From NCBI GenBank assembly GCA_027575805.1, contig JANBPU010000062.1:18322-82321 (forward strand): DNA of 64,000 bases, written 5' to 3'. The notes under the pieces were generated by a model, which searched no databases, had not been told where the DNA came from, and saw nothing but the letters and a program-made list of their open reading frames with translations. Positions 20,209-30,805 of this stretch are shown here, piece after piece; the first letter of the stretch is position 1, and each line of letters begins with the position of its first letter. The position numbers and the translations under genes were made by a program. This DNA is from Mycoemilia scoparia. Lineage: Eukaryota > Kickxellomycota > Kickxellomycetes > Kickxellales > Kickxellaceae.

Positions 20209-22290
20209 TCATTGGGATTCGTTAAAGTTAAAGCAATCGAGTATATCTTGATTTTGGTCATCTTGCGATTTGTTGCTATTGTTATCTAATGTTGGGCTAC
20301 TATTGTTGGTGTCGGATATTAATAAATTATTATCCTCGTTGCTAGCAAGCAACTTTTCAATGGATTCCATGTCAATAAGATCTTTACTAGCTATCAAGCT
20401 AAGATCACCTAAAAGAGTTTCAGACGAGGCTCTGCTTTTGTCACTATGTATATTTTCGTTAACACACTTGTACTCGCCACTATTTTTGTTGCTATTTTCT
20501 AATAACCCGAGAACCTGGCTGTTTATACTCAAATCAGTATTTACTTGAGCCTGATGCGGTGGATTAGATTTCAGTGTCGGCGTGATATCCTGAATAGATT
20601 TTTGGTTAAACTCTTGTTTGCTTTGGACGATTTTATCTTTGATTGGAGCTGCTATGCTTTGTGGTTGATTAAGCACATGTGGCTCGGGAGAAATTGGGGC
20701 TATGTTTGGCATGCCACGCTGTGTAGACGATCCCAACTCATTCATTATGGCCTTTAGAATTTCATCGGTTTCATCTTTGACACCAGCATTTTCTCTTATA
20801 AATGCACTGTGGTTAGAGCCACTGTTAGCTGCAAGGGTTTCATATGTAGCGTTGCCATTCTGTTTCTGAGGCTGGGCATATAGCGTAGAGTTGCAGAACG
20901 TCCAGGCCTCACAGTCTGTTACACTAGGACTATAAACCCACAATTCGCTGCTACAGTAGACTCCAGATTCCCAGTTCCAAATTCCAAATTCTTCTGAGCT
21001 AATAAACCCAATGGGCCCTGTAGGTCCGCTATATAAGATATTGTTGGTGGTGGCGGTGGTGCCGAGAGTAGAGGTTGTTGGGACAAAACCAAGGATTCTC
21101 TGTATAGAATCTACAAATATTACAAGGCTAAGTTTACCATAAAAGTCCACAACACCCAAGCCAACTTGATAATTTGGAAACATCAGGTTGGCCATATTTT
21201 GGGTGCTTCTTTGGATTTGTAACATGGCTGCTTGAATCAGCTGCTCAATAACATACGATATAGGAATATGTGCCGTATTTGTGATAGGCTGTGACTGACT
21301 GAGCTGGTATGTCAAGCATTCATTTGTTGGAATCCCAACATTGAACGCAAGTCTAGTATCCATTATACTTGACTCTATATTTGGCAGGATGTTGGACATC
21401 ATTGGGGACTTTATAATCTCCACCTTCAATAGGTGTAGCAAATATTTGCTAAATCTACTGTAATCCATAGAATTGTCAATGGTGATGATGCTGCCAATTA
21501 GTAGCATTGGGGGTTTTGAAGGAATTACATTGAGATTGTTGTCGCCATTGGATACGACCTGTTTCTTTAATGGCTGCGAAGGAAAGAGGCTTTGGCTAAT
21601 ATCATTAGCTTCAAAATATTGTGGCACAAAGCTTGTGTTTGTGTCAGTGTTACGAGACACATCAGTCTTTTTTCCACTCTTATCTGTGTAAGAAGCATCG
21701 CCCAACGTTACTGTTCCATCTTCATTCAAAACAACATTTGGTATAATGCATTTAACCCACTCAATGAACTCGGGACGGAACTTGGCCAGCATTTCTTGAA
21801 CTTTATTGCTTGAAGTGCTGTATTTGATATTGGGCAACAAGAATGCAGGACCAAGCAATTCGCGGTAAAATAGTTCAGTCAGTATTGTGTTGTAGGTGTA
21901 AGACTTGTGACATCCCACTTTAACTTTTGGGTTTGCAACAATGTATTCGAGAATCTCAATGATTCTTGGGAACGTGCCTCTGGAAATGTGCATGTGTATG
22001 GTAATTTTTGGAGATTTGAGCGTAACATCCTTTATGTACAAGGTACTAGTGGCGTCAGACGTACTATGGCTCATGTTCTTTTTGAGGTAACTCAATTTGC
22101 GACGGATTATGTCAGTGCCTAGTTCGGTCTGTTCCGCAAGTAGCTCTATGTCAGCTGCCTTGAAATCTTCTTCAAACAAGTTGTTGAAAAAGTATTGCGA
22201 AATTATGTATTTGTTTTGGATACTGAGTTTGCAGTATGCAGCCTTTCTCGTAGATGATTTGTTGTCATTTGTTTTTTCGACGTCACTCAT
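20209..22290 (-). CDS. Orphan protein with helix-turn-helix-like N-terminus
   Basis: Single exon, 693 aa, not recognised. Residues about 18-72 resemble a degenerate homeodomain: a first helix (LSIQNKYIISQYFFNNLF), then DIELLAEQTELG as helix 2 and turn, then TDIIRRKLSYLKKN as helix 3. The Trp, Phe and Asn normally invariant in a homeodomain recognition helix are missing, so this is only a structural hint. The middle part has a hydrophobic, folded composition (PPMLLIGSIITIDNSMDYSR, FYGKLSLVIFVDSIQRILGF). The last 230 residues are Asn/Ser-rich and probably disordered. It lies immediately upstream of Argonaute on the same strand. A nuclear, DNA-binding role would fit but is an inference. Length and complexity argue strongly that it is a real gene. 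Confidence 0.85.
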   Translation of the reverse strand: MSDVEKTNDNKSSTRKAAYCKLSIQNKYIISQYFFNNLFEEDFKAADIELLAEQTELGTDIIRRKLSYLKKNMSHSTSDATSTLYIKDVTLKSPKITIHMHISRGTFPRIIEILEYIVANPKVKVGCHKSYTYNTILTELFYRELLGPAFLLPNIKYSTSSNKVQEMLAKFRPEFIEWVKCIIPNVVLNEDGTVTLGDASYTDKSGKKTDVSRNTDTNTSFVPQYFEANDISQSLFPSQPLKKQVVSNGDNNLNVIPSKPPMLLIGSIITIDNSMDYSRFSKYLLHLLKVEIIKSPMMSNILPNIESSIMDTRLAFNVGIPTNECLTYQLSQSQPITNTAHIPISYVIEQLIQAAMLQIQRSTQNMANLMFPNYQVGLGVVDFYGKLSLVIFVDSIQRILGFVPTTSTLGTTATTNNILYSGPTGPIGFISSEEFGIWNWESGVYCSSELWVYSPSVTDCEAWTFCNSTLYAQPQKQNGNATYETLAANSGSNHSAFIRENAGVKDETDEILKAIMNELGSSTQRGMPNIAPISPEPHVLNQPQSIAAPIKDKIVQSKQEFNQKSIQDITPTLKSNPPHQAQVNTDLSINSQVLGLLENSNKNSGEYKCVNENIHSDKSRASSETLLGDLSLIASKDLIDMESIEKLLASNEDNNLLISDTNNSSPTLDNNSNKSQDDQNQDILDCFNFNESQ

Positions 22291-23562
22291 TGGAATAATA
22301 GGTTAATTCATTCACTGTTGGTAGTAAATAGGAAAGAAAAATATAAGGGTTTATCAAGGTTATATATAAATGTATAAAATATTTAGGTTAATGTGTCTAT
22401 GTATATATGCAACACGATATAATAATTTAGATGTAAAAAAGTGGAGTAGATGAAACTTGAATGGAATCATCATTCACTATTCAGAATCGTCATGGGTTAT
22501 AAGTGAAACTGCACATCTGCCAGCACCTTGGTACTACGATGAATGTCAAATATTGATAGAGTTGGAGGGAAGGCTCTGCACGTTGAAGCAGGGCGGCATA
22601 GCGCTATAGGATTTTCAAAGAAATAGATTTTACATCTAGGAGAATCATTGACATCAAAGCTTTTGCAAGGACTAAGTATCATAGTTAGAATGGAATGGGA
22701 ATATAAGAAAGGCACCTGGGGTTCCTTTTTTTTGATCTAATTCAAGAATTCAAGAAATATCTTTGGATAAAGAGTGATGCTGTATATAAGCTAGCCTGTT
22801 TTTTGATTTTTTGGGAGAGTAACTTTGGATTCTTTCGGGATCTTCATTCAAAATCACACTCCCACACACAGCACTTCGATAAGGAGTGTGGGTGTAACTT
22901 ACAAAGAAAATGGTTTAAAATCAAAAATCATGGTATTCAAAATGTGACTTGATGCTAAAACCGGGAGTGGCTTGCGTGTGATTTACCATACATGGCCCTT
23001 CAACAAAATATCCCATGCAAGAAGTCGCTGTGGTATTTTTGTTTGATCGCGAAGCTTAAAGAAACGGATCCTTCAAGGATTTAGAATTATTTAGCCGTGA
23101 AATTGTAAGTTAAACACAAATTTAGGTTTTACTCACAAAAAATCTATTTTGATGCATCAAGTTCTCACAGTGTCGGTAAAAAATGCCACATAATGTAACA
23201 AATGGCCACATAATGTAACAAAATTGATATTAGAGAGCTCAAGGAGATCTACAATACTTCTTTCTTTGTAGCAAAAAGTTGACACAATAGGATAAGTTAG
23301 ATTTTGTAGAAGAGTAACATCCTCAGAACACATTTACTATCATTATCAGTTGGGCCACCAAAAAATCTATTCCAAATGCAGTCAAATAGGTGTATTGAAC
23401 AATGAAGTTACATGTAAATCGATGAAAAAGAATAAATATATTGCCATTCAATGCATGCTATTACTACTGCTACAAGAGCATTTTGAGTATAGAACAATTA
23501 AACAAAATTTGATATGGCATTAACAGGTAATAAGATGCTATGAATAATAACAAGCTGGAAAA
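22291..23562. other. Intergenic region, short tandem repeat only
   Basis: About 1.3 kb without a convincing gene. A perfect tandem duplication of a 20-bp unit lies at 23185-23222. Short frames near 22.5-22.7 kb lack coding features. Confidence 0.6.
23185..23222. repeat. Two tandem copies of a 20-bp unit
   Basis: The unit GCCACATAATGTAACAAATG at 23185-23204 is followed directly by GCCACATAATGTAACAAA. Only two copies are present, in AT-rich intergenic DNA. Confidence 0.85.
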
Positions 23563-23793
23563 TCAACGCCAATGATTTATGATCGCACGAGTAGAAACTT
23601 CTGGTGGAGTAATATTGCTACCACTTGAAGAATTCGTATTTGAATCGCTACCAGTATTTCGATTACTTGGATTCGTCAAAGTGTCAGAGGAATCGGATGA
23701 TCTCTTGGGAGTGCTATTTTCTGATGAAGGCGAATAATTGCTGGTCGAGCTTTTAGAAGAAAGTTTGCCCTTGAGTTTGCTTAGCAACGACAT
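23563..23793 (-). CDS. Small Ser/Asn-rich hypothetical protein
   Basis: 76 aa from an ATG. It starts with a basic amphipathic stretch (MSLLSKLKGKLSSKSS), continues with a Ser/Asn/Thr-rich region and ends AIINHWR. An AT-repeat TATA-like run lies about 25-40 bp upstream of the ATG. No family is recognised. The biased composition could arise by chance in repetitive sequence, so it is a candidate only. Confidence 0.4.
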   Translation of the reverse strand: MSLLSKLKGKLSSKSSTSNYSPSSENSTPKRSSDSSDTLTNPSNRNTGSDSNTNSSSGSNITPPEVSTRAIINHWR

Positions 23794-25297
23794 GTCGAAT
23801 CGGCTAGAGTTGTTGGTTATATATATATATATACAAGACGGTTATTGACGTTGTAGAGTTTAGTAGAAAACGCAGATGAAGTAAACTGTTGACGGTCTAG
23901 TTCGTGTATGTATCTGGGTGTTCCAAATCCAAGAAAGTCGAGCAGGTTAATAAGAGAAGTGATGACTTGCTCTTACTTAGAGGCCTCTCTTCCTTGGTAT
24001 TTATAGAGAACCTCCATAATGCAACAAGGCCTAGCCGCAATGCTCTGTATGACTAATACCTCTGGTTGCCAAGGCGTAATTATGGTGTGATAAAGATGCA
24101 TTTTCAAGACGTATTCTGAACATAAACAAGTGAAATGCATATAAAAGGCAGGTTGTATTTTCTTTGGGTATTTTTCTAAACAATATGGCAAGATCATAAG
24201 GAAAATGCATAAACCAATGGGGTGATAGTCAAAACCATGATACATGTAGATCCATAGCCTGATAATACCGCAAGTTTTTGGCAACCAAGGGAAAAGATGT
24301 GGCTCTGTTGTGGTGTATACAATTGCGGCCTTATCCTATATCCAACACAAGAAACTTGTAGGAATAGGAGTTCTTATAAAGGCGACCGTTTACACGTGCT
24401 TTATTTCTTCCTTTTTGTTGAGAAAGAGATTCGCCAAAATGCTAGCGATCCTGGGCTAGACAAGAAAGAGTGGAGTTGCTACACTGTATCATAGTGAGGA
24501 AGCAGAGTAGGCTCTATGAATATATTGGCTTCAGCCCCATGGCTATACACGTATTTGTAATCGTCTTGGGAAAAAGGATCACCAAAAGACGAAAATCGGT
24601 AAAATTTAAAAAGCACAAGATCACAAAATGCATGTTCAAAGTGACTAATAAATATACCAAAGGCATTGGAATAGCACTCAGGGACTCTTGTACTTCAAGT
24701 AACACACCATGTGGGTAATAATTTTTGATGGGTATCTTTTGGTGGCCAGCAACTATAGGGGCAACCACAGTTGGTTATCAAACATTCGTCCTTCAAAAAT
24801 AATCTCCCATACAAATCATAGTGTTTGAAGGGCGTCCATTTGCTAATAAACTGTGGTCTTCATGTGGCTGTCAACCAACAAAGGTACCCTTCAAAAATAA
24901 TGACTCGTCTGGAGGTTCCCCAAAGCAAATGAAATGCTTACTTTATAGACACATAGACTAAATATGTAAGAAAGCTATGAAGCCAAGTCATAAGATGTCG
25001 ATCCTGTGTTCACGGGCACAAAGTTTCAGGAAGCTTCCAGCACTATAGAGATATAATGCAGAGACACACTGTATTTATAATTTGTTGCATTTATAAAGTA
25101 TGTTATGTTTGTTTGAATGAAGGGCCATTTATTAAAACAAATAATGCAATTAAATTAAAGTGTTGAAAATTATAAAAGTGTATCAAGAGTTCCAAAATAT
25201 TTTGGTATGCTGCTAGATTAATGCTGAGAGATAAATGATATAATATTAGGTGTAATTATCGTGTCTAGGCTTCGCATCGTATATTTATGGGCCGATG
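23794..25297. other. Intergenic region with a composite MITE-like copy
   Basis: About 1.5 kb. It contains an AT run at about 23819-23832 and the composite inverted-repeat copy at 24709-24906. No credible gene was seen in the remainder. Confidence 0.6.
24709..24906 (-). repeat. MITE-like inverted-repeat element, copy 5 (composite)
   Basis: A diverged full unit (24709-24812, starting ATGTGGGTAATAATTTTTGA and ending CTTCAAAAATAATCTCCCAT) is followed by a second unit (24821-24906) that opens GTGTTTGAAGGG and closes ACCCTTCAAAAATAATGA. Two adjacent or nested units again give a structure of about 200 bp, as at 3.9-4.1 kb. Confidence 0.75.
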
Positions 25298-25447
25298 TTA
25301 TTTTTCCTTGTTCAAGTATGCCTTTGCGTTGATAATATCTGGAATATCGGCTCCTGTATCGATATCTATGGGCTTTGCTTCTACCGAAAGCCGAGTGAGG
25401 GTGAGTATGGAGAGAAATGCAGAGACAATGACGAGCGAGAAGTTCAT
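25298..25447 (-). CDS. Small secreted protein, 49 aa
   Basis: 49 aa from the ATG at 25447: MNFSLVIVSAFLSILTLTRL plus SVEA form a signal peptide, followed by a short mature part, KPIDIDTGADIPDIINAKAY plus LNKEK. The reading frame is open further upstream, but the signal peptide points to this start. A TATAAAAGG box is present on the same strand at 25583-25591. The mature sequence DIPDIINAKAYL faintly resembles the motif in the secreted proteins at 44.1 and 44.8 kb. Function unknown. Confidence 0.55.
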   Translation of the reverse strand: MNFSLVIVSAFLSILTLTRLSVEAKPIDIDTGADIPDIINAKAYLNKEK

Positions 25448-26644
25448 GGTTGGAGATGAAGATGCAGTGTACGTGTATCGTGTGAACGAGTTTAGGTGAA
25501 ATGGTAGTGTATGTATGCAAGAAAGTAGAAAAGAGAAGGTAAAGGAATTCGACATTTCTACTACCTACCAGGGCCCAGGTGGCCTTTTATACATACCAAG
25601 AGAGAGAGAGAAAACCAGGAGAAATGATCAGACAAGAGGCATCAGAAGAGGGGACAGCGAGAGAGGATAGGAGGTACTGCTGAATCGGAAAAGCCCACAC
25701 GCCACTTTTGGTAATGAACGAAAAAACCTGAGTCCTCACAATAGGCGCCAAGTTGTTGTGGCTAAATTATTTGGTCGCGTTTGTTGGTAACCCACACTGG
25801 AATCATCGCCTTACATATTTCAAAATAACGAATGTTATTGCACCGAACTGTTCCTATAGCTTTCCAATTATAAATCCTATGCACTTGGACTTGCAAGATC
25901 GGTCAATAACAACAGACCACTAGTCTCAGACATATATTGCACTCTTTTGCATATCTGTGTGGATATGTTTGATTGAAGCCATGGCGTTGCGACATTTGAA
26001 GATATATTGCATGCCTCCGTGGCTATGGTTACTATAGGCTTATTATAGAATTGCCACATATTGCATTCGTCTGTTGTGGTCGACATCTCTTTGATAGAAG
26101 TAGACTATTGGGCCAAAGTAAAAACAAGTAGCATCGAAATCTGTGAATTTAGATACTCCATCTCTTTGAATTTTTAATATCACATGCTGTGCTCCATATT
26201 GGTTGATATGATCGTAGGTATATCAGGGTAGAAATGTTTGTTCAGGAGACCTCAAGGCTTTTGCGCCAACCCCTCATTTAATTTGAACAATGCGCTTTGT
26301 TTGTTCACGAAAAATGAAGAACCACTTCCTCTTGTTTAACTAACAGAAATGCTGAAGAAAAGTCACAAAGCCACCACCATGGGTGATCTAATCTGATTCA
26401 CTTCAAGAATGTACAATAAAGGCGTTTCAGTTATTATGCCTTGACCCCAGTAAATTGAATGAAAGGTGCTTCTGGCTATGATGTATATGTGTTGAGGTGA
26501 AATACCAGTAATATCGGCCAGCTACTAGTTTGGGTGTGATTCAGTCACACCATAACAGCTGCTACAACGGCTAGTTTCTTTCTGTTGTTTACTTACTGCC
26601 AAGACCCTTTTAAATCTACTATATAATACATTTGCCTATACAGA
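25448..26644. other. Intergenic region with degenerate direct repeats
   Basis: About 1.2 kb between divergently transcribed small genes. Around 25930-26090 there are three imperfect repeats, about 65 bp apart, containing ATATTGCA followed by a TGTGG or GTGGCTATG block. No gene was seen. The part just upstream of 26645 is the SFT2 promoter. Confidence 0.5.
25583..25591 (-). promoter_or_regulatory. TATA box of the 49-aa secreted protein gene
   Basis: TATAAAAGG on the minus strand, 136 bp before the ATG. It matches the TATA consensus closely. Confidence 0.55.
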
Positions 26645-27782
26645 ATGACTTCGTTTCGGGAGGCAATGCGAGACCTAAGCACATCGTCAAACCAATCCGG
26701 GTTTGACACTTTCTACGGGGATAGGAGTGGTGGTGGTGGTGGCTTCTTTAGTAATATTGGAAATTCACTATCAAATGTAGGAAGCAGAGTTCGAGGTTTT
26801 TCTTTGTTGGGAGGAAATGGCGATGAGAATGGTAACAGCACACAGCGTGAATGGTTAGAGTTGTCTTTATGGCAGGCAAGTTCAACAGTTATCAAAAATC
26901 CATTTAATACTACGATTGTCCAATTATTTTACCAGTTCTCATTAACATTTGAATAAATGCTCCTGCGCTTCATGTTGTTGGCTTATAGCGGTGGATGGTA
27001 TTTTTTGGCTGTATGCTTTTGGCGGTATTCTGTTTCCTGATGGTAAGGGCTCTACAATAGTGCCAGAATATTTATTCTTTCTGCATTTTGACTGCTAACG
27101 TCATTACGCCAAGAAAATCGATTTTGCTATTGACTATTCCGCTTAGAATGTACTATTTATCTTGGTTGACACTTGTAAAATAGCTAATTCCGTACTAACG
27201 TTTTCCTTGTATATTTTAATGTTGTTGTTGCTCTATATAGTCATTCATGGCACTCCCTATGTTCCCCATTTCGCCATACAAGTTTGCCACTAGCTTTTCT
27301 CTAGGAAATTTGATGACAGTTATTGGGTAAGTTCTAGAGAAAACCGCTGATCACGAAGGCCTCCAATCTCATAAACTATATATCCAAGAGTGATTTTGTA
27401 TTTTGATTATAGAATTGCTATCCTGAAAGGTCTCCGTGCGCATACTATGCACATGCTTTCCAGAGGACGATTCCTCTTTACTTTGGCATATCTTGGATCC
27501 ATACTTATGACGCTCATTTCTTCAATTGTACTTAAATCAATCGCTTCCTTTGTCTTGACCATAATATTCTGTATTTTTCAAGTAGTTGCTCTTATATGGT
27601 AAGTCTCTCATCTTTTATTTTGCATTTGGAGTGTAGAACCGAACCTTTTCTAATATCCCTACTTATTGACATTGCCATTCAATTTTAGGTATATTGTATC
27701 ATATTTCCCTGGTGGCACAGCAGGTCTATCGTCTGCTACATCTGGCCTCATAAGCAGTGGGCGCGGATTGCTTCCCATATAA
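26645..27782 (+). CDS. SFT2: SFT2-like Golgi vesicle transport protein, five exons
   Basis: Exons 26645-26875, 26989-27042, 27241-27326, 27413-27598 and 27689-27782 give 216 aa. The family are four-span membrane proteins acting in retrograde or endosome-to-Golgi vesicle traffic with SNAREs. Visible: a cytosolic Gly/Ser-rich N-terminus (to about residue 70), then TM segments RWMVFFGCMLLAVFCFLM, FATSFSLGNLMTVIG, FLFTLAYLGSILMTLISSIV and FVLTIIFCIFQVVALIWYIV. The C-terminal SYFPGGTAGL ... SSGRGLLPI is characteristic of Sft2. The first intron must use a GC donor (CAG|GCAAGT) to keep the frame and join LSLWQ to RWMVFF. The other introns use GT-AG. Confidence 0.93.
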
Positions 27783-28108
27783 ATAGAGATCTAGCTTTTA
27801 GGTCAAGATGTTAAGTTCAATGTAACCAAAGATACTAAATAAACTCGCCAACATTTATATAATAGCATTCCAACACCGTGTATCTATGTATGTTAGGCTG
27901 GACACACATTGTAGTAAATTCAAATACTAAAAGCAAGAATAAAATGAGGGTTCTTTTTTAAATCAAAACTTGTAATTTAGAGACACGACAAATAGGCTCA
28001 ACAAAATGAATTTTGAAAAGAAATGATGAAATACAAAAGCGCTAAGCATGGATATATATATATATGAAAACCTGCTGCAGTGGTTGTGGTGATAATACAT
28101 TTCTCAAT
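27783..28108. other. Short convergent spacer
   Basis: 326 bp between the 3' ends of SFT2 and the mitochondrial carrier gene. It is AT-rich, with an ATATATATAT run near 28055. It should contain both 3' ends; no other feature. Confidence 0.6.
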
Positions 28109-29675
28109 CTAGCCCAAGACGCGCATGGCAAGTTCGAAGCCAAGGAATGTAGCAGCGTTAGCTGGGGCGGCACGGAGAAGGCATGGAGTAATACCGCGGA
28201 AGAATCCCTTGACACCATCCTTGGCCATGATCTGGCGAACACAGTCTAGGGTTCCCTTGTACTTGCCAGCAGATCCGAACCCGTCGGTCTGAATCTTGGA
28301 CTTGACGATATCGGCGGGGTATGTGGTGAGCCAGATAGCCATACCGGCAGCAGCACCATACTGCATAACTTGGACGGAGCTTAACTGGTCGCGAGCAATA
28401 CCCTTGCGCTCCATGGCATTCTTGACAAGAGACTCGTATACCAAGAAGTATACACCATAAGCGTTGAATTCACGGATCAAAGTGGGGATCTGACCCTTGT
28501 AGATGCCACTTATTCCATGAGAGGAGTAGATCTTCTTGATGCAGTCCAAAGGACCAGCGTATTGGAGTTTTCCACCAGCTCCAGAGGTCTGAACCTGGAG
28601 ACGGGTACGAATGTGTTCAACGGGACCTGTTTATTTGTTTAAAAATTGAATGAATTGTTGTTTGTGATCTGTATAATTATTATATTATCAACAATGGCTT
28701 AGGTATGGGCCTGAGATCTGTGTGTATTGCTTACCAGATACAACTCCGTTAGCTAGACCAGCTATAGCACCAGAGATGTAAAGCTGACCAGGGGTAAGGG
28801 ATAGTGGGGCAGTAGGAGCAGCACCATTAATGCGGGCAAATGTACGCTTCATGTACTCCATCGTCAAGAACTGGATGGATACACAGACACCAATTCCGAC
28901 AAGAGGTGTTGCTGTTCCCTGTACATCACAAATAAGATTGTATTGTTGTCGATCATGAAAGTGTAAGAACACTGATCCATTTGGCAATCGTCTGGAAAAC
29001 TTGTGAAGTGCTGCTCACCTTGTAGAGACCGGCAAAGCCATCGGAAGCAATAGTCTTCTTCAAACAGTCCATGGTGCCATTATAAAGTTCAGGCTGAGTT
29101 TGGATACGCTAGCGATTACAACAAATGACAAATCGAATATTTGGTTAATCTTTTTTGGGTCGGTGGATATATGCGCGCTACTAGTTTTATCACTTTGCAG
29201 AACAATGCAGAAACCAGATGCGCACCACACTAGCGAGCCTGTGACTAAAGGTTCTAGCGAGATCATCTCTGCACTTCGGGCCATTTTCTAAAAAGGTATT
29301 TTTTACTTACAACTTTAATGGTATCAAATGGCTATATTTTGGTAAAAGAAGAAAGCATTAGTGGTTTAGTAACTTAGGAGATCTAGAGAAAAATTTAGGT
29401 GGACAGGAACTTGACATTATAGGGACACTACAAGCTGCGGGAGCACTGTTGCTCAAGAATATCTCTTACTGCTAGAGATCGTGTTCGCGCACCCAGTATA
29501 TATTAACACAGCTTGTGACCTTGCCAGATCAGACTTCTAGTTTGGTAATATAGTGGGAGCTATAACTTACTTGACCAGCCAAAACTTGGGCAATACCACC
29601 AACGGAACCGGCAGCGCAGTCCTTGACAGCGCGAAGGGGGTCTTGGGGTTTTTCAATTTGCTTCAGGTCAGACAT
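28109..29675 (-). CDS. YMC1: Mitochondrial carrier of the YMC1 type (SLC25 family), five exons
   Basis: Exons in order: 29571-29675, 29311-29331, 29019-29108, 28735-28918 and 28109-28626, giving 305 aa. SLC25 proteins move metabolites across the inner mitochondrial membrane; yeast Ymc1/Ymc2 are linked to glycine and glutamate metabolism. All three repeats carry the signature motif: [24 protein letters not shown] and [12 protein letters not shown]. Other close matches to Ymc1 are [25 protein letters not shown] and the C-terminal [20 protein letters not shown]. Exon 2 is only 21 nt and encodes exactly PFDTIKV. Substrate specificity cannot be read from the sequence. Confidence 0.94.
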
Positions 29676-30580
29676 ATCTATGACTAAGCTTTTGTCTATA
29701 ATATATGCTATTAGAAAGAAATTAAATAGAAGAGAATAAAAGAAAAGAAAAGTATGAATAAGAGACTAAACCAGAGATTGTGATGAATCTGGGTTTTTTT
29801 AACCGATGGCGCCCAAACGCACAAGTAAACACGGCTGGTGAGCGTGTGAGCATTAGGAAAACCCAAAATGATGGCGGCTGTTTTTTCTTTTTGATCTGTA
29901 AACAGCAATTTATGGTTGGCTGGAAAGAAGTGAGTCAGTGACAACAAGATGGGTGGATGAACAGTGATCACGGGCCAATCACCAAATTAATATCCATATT
30001 TTTTGGAGGCTGAGCGGGGCTTTTTACCATGTTCAAGGTGCTCACAGCTTCTACTTTCTCTCAGTTCAATTAACAAACTCTCTTTCAGGCTGGGAGACCA
30101 ACAGCACCTCCTTTTTATAAAAAAGGATATTCTCATTGCTAGAACCCTAATTTTCTCTCATCTCTGTTCTAGAGAGAGATATTTGAAATCACCACAATTT
30201 CTCTGCGAATTATGTTGGCAATAGTTAGAGTTTTATAGCAGTCACTCAGAGATCTTTCTCCAACAAATTCCTGGCATTATAGTTACGGGTGATGTCCAAA
30301 ACTCTTGATAAGTAGCAAGGGTTATCAAGTGTCTTGGTTAAAGCAAATCATATGGACGCTTAGACGCCATTTGCTTTGAGCGTGATAATACCAAATAAAG
30401 GATGCGATGATATAGGGAAAATGTTATTCCATTCTTCCGCACTGCTTGGAATTGAGTTTTTAATGCAGAAAATAGGTATAAAAGTTTGGAATTTTCCCAG
30501 TAAATGGCAAAACTTTTATTCTTTATTTTAAATATCACACATATCAATCTATTTTATTTTATCAAAACTAAATATTTAAG
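29676..30580. other. Intergenic region upstream of the carrier gene
   Basis: About 900 bp holding the promoters of the carrier (-) and of the small gene at 30581 (+). Short frames on both strands have no coding character. Pyrimidine-rich stretches lie near 30060-30160. Confidence 0.5.
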
Positions 30581-30805
30581 ATGCTAAATAATTCTGGCCT
30601 AATCTGGATTTGTTTTGGAAGTTTCTGTAAGTATTTTCATACAAGCTTTAAAGAAATGGTTAAATGATTGGCGAGTTATTTATCAATAGCTCATTTGCGC
30701 TCTTTTGTGTTTTATGTAGTTGGAGTGTTAGTTCTAGCATTTATAATAATGTATTGCTTGTTGAAAAGAAAGTCTTCAAGGACAAGAAAAAATACTAATC
30801 CTTAA
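30581..30805 (+). CDS. Candidate single-span membrane microprotein, two exons
   Basis: Exons 30581-30626 and 30720-30805, joined over a 93-nt intron with GTAAGT and TGTAG borders, give 43 aa. The protein begins MLNNSGLIWICFGSF, continues through one hydrophobic segment (FFGVLVLAFIIMYCLL) and ends in a basic tail (KRKSSRTRKNTNP). Neither exon forms a noticeable frame alone; only splicing unites a start, a membrane span and a positive-inside tail. This arrangement is typical of small type I or tail-anchored membrane proteins. No homologue comes to mind. Confidence 0.45.

Noticed and set aside
4558..22290. A virus, plasmid or bacterial origin for the orphan-rich left third
   Set aside because: No capsid, polymerase, integrase or transposase was seen, and eukaryotic genes with introns surround the orphans. 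Lineage-specific fungal genes explain it better.
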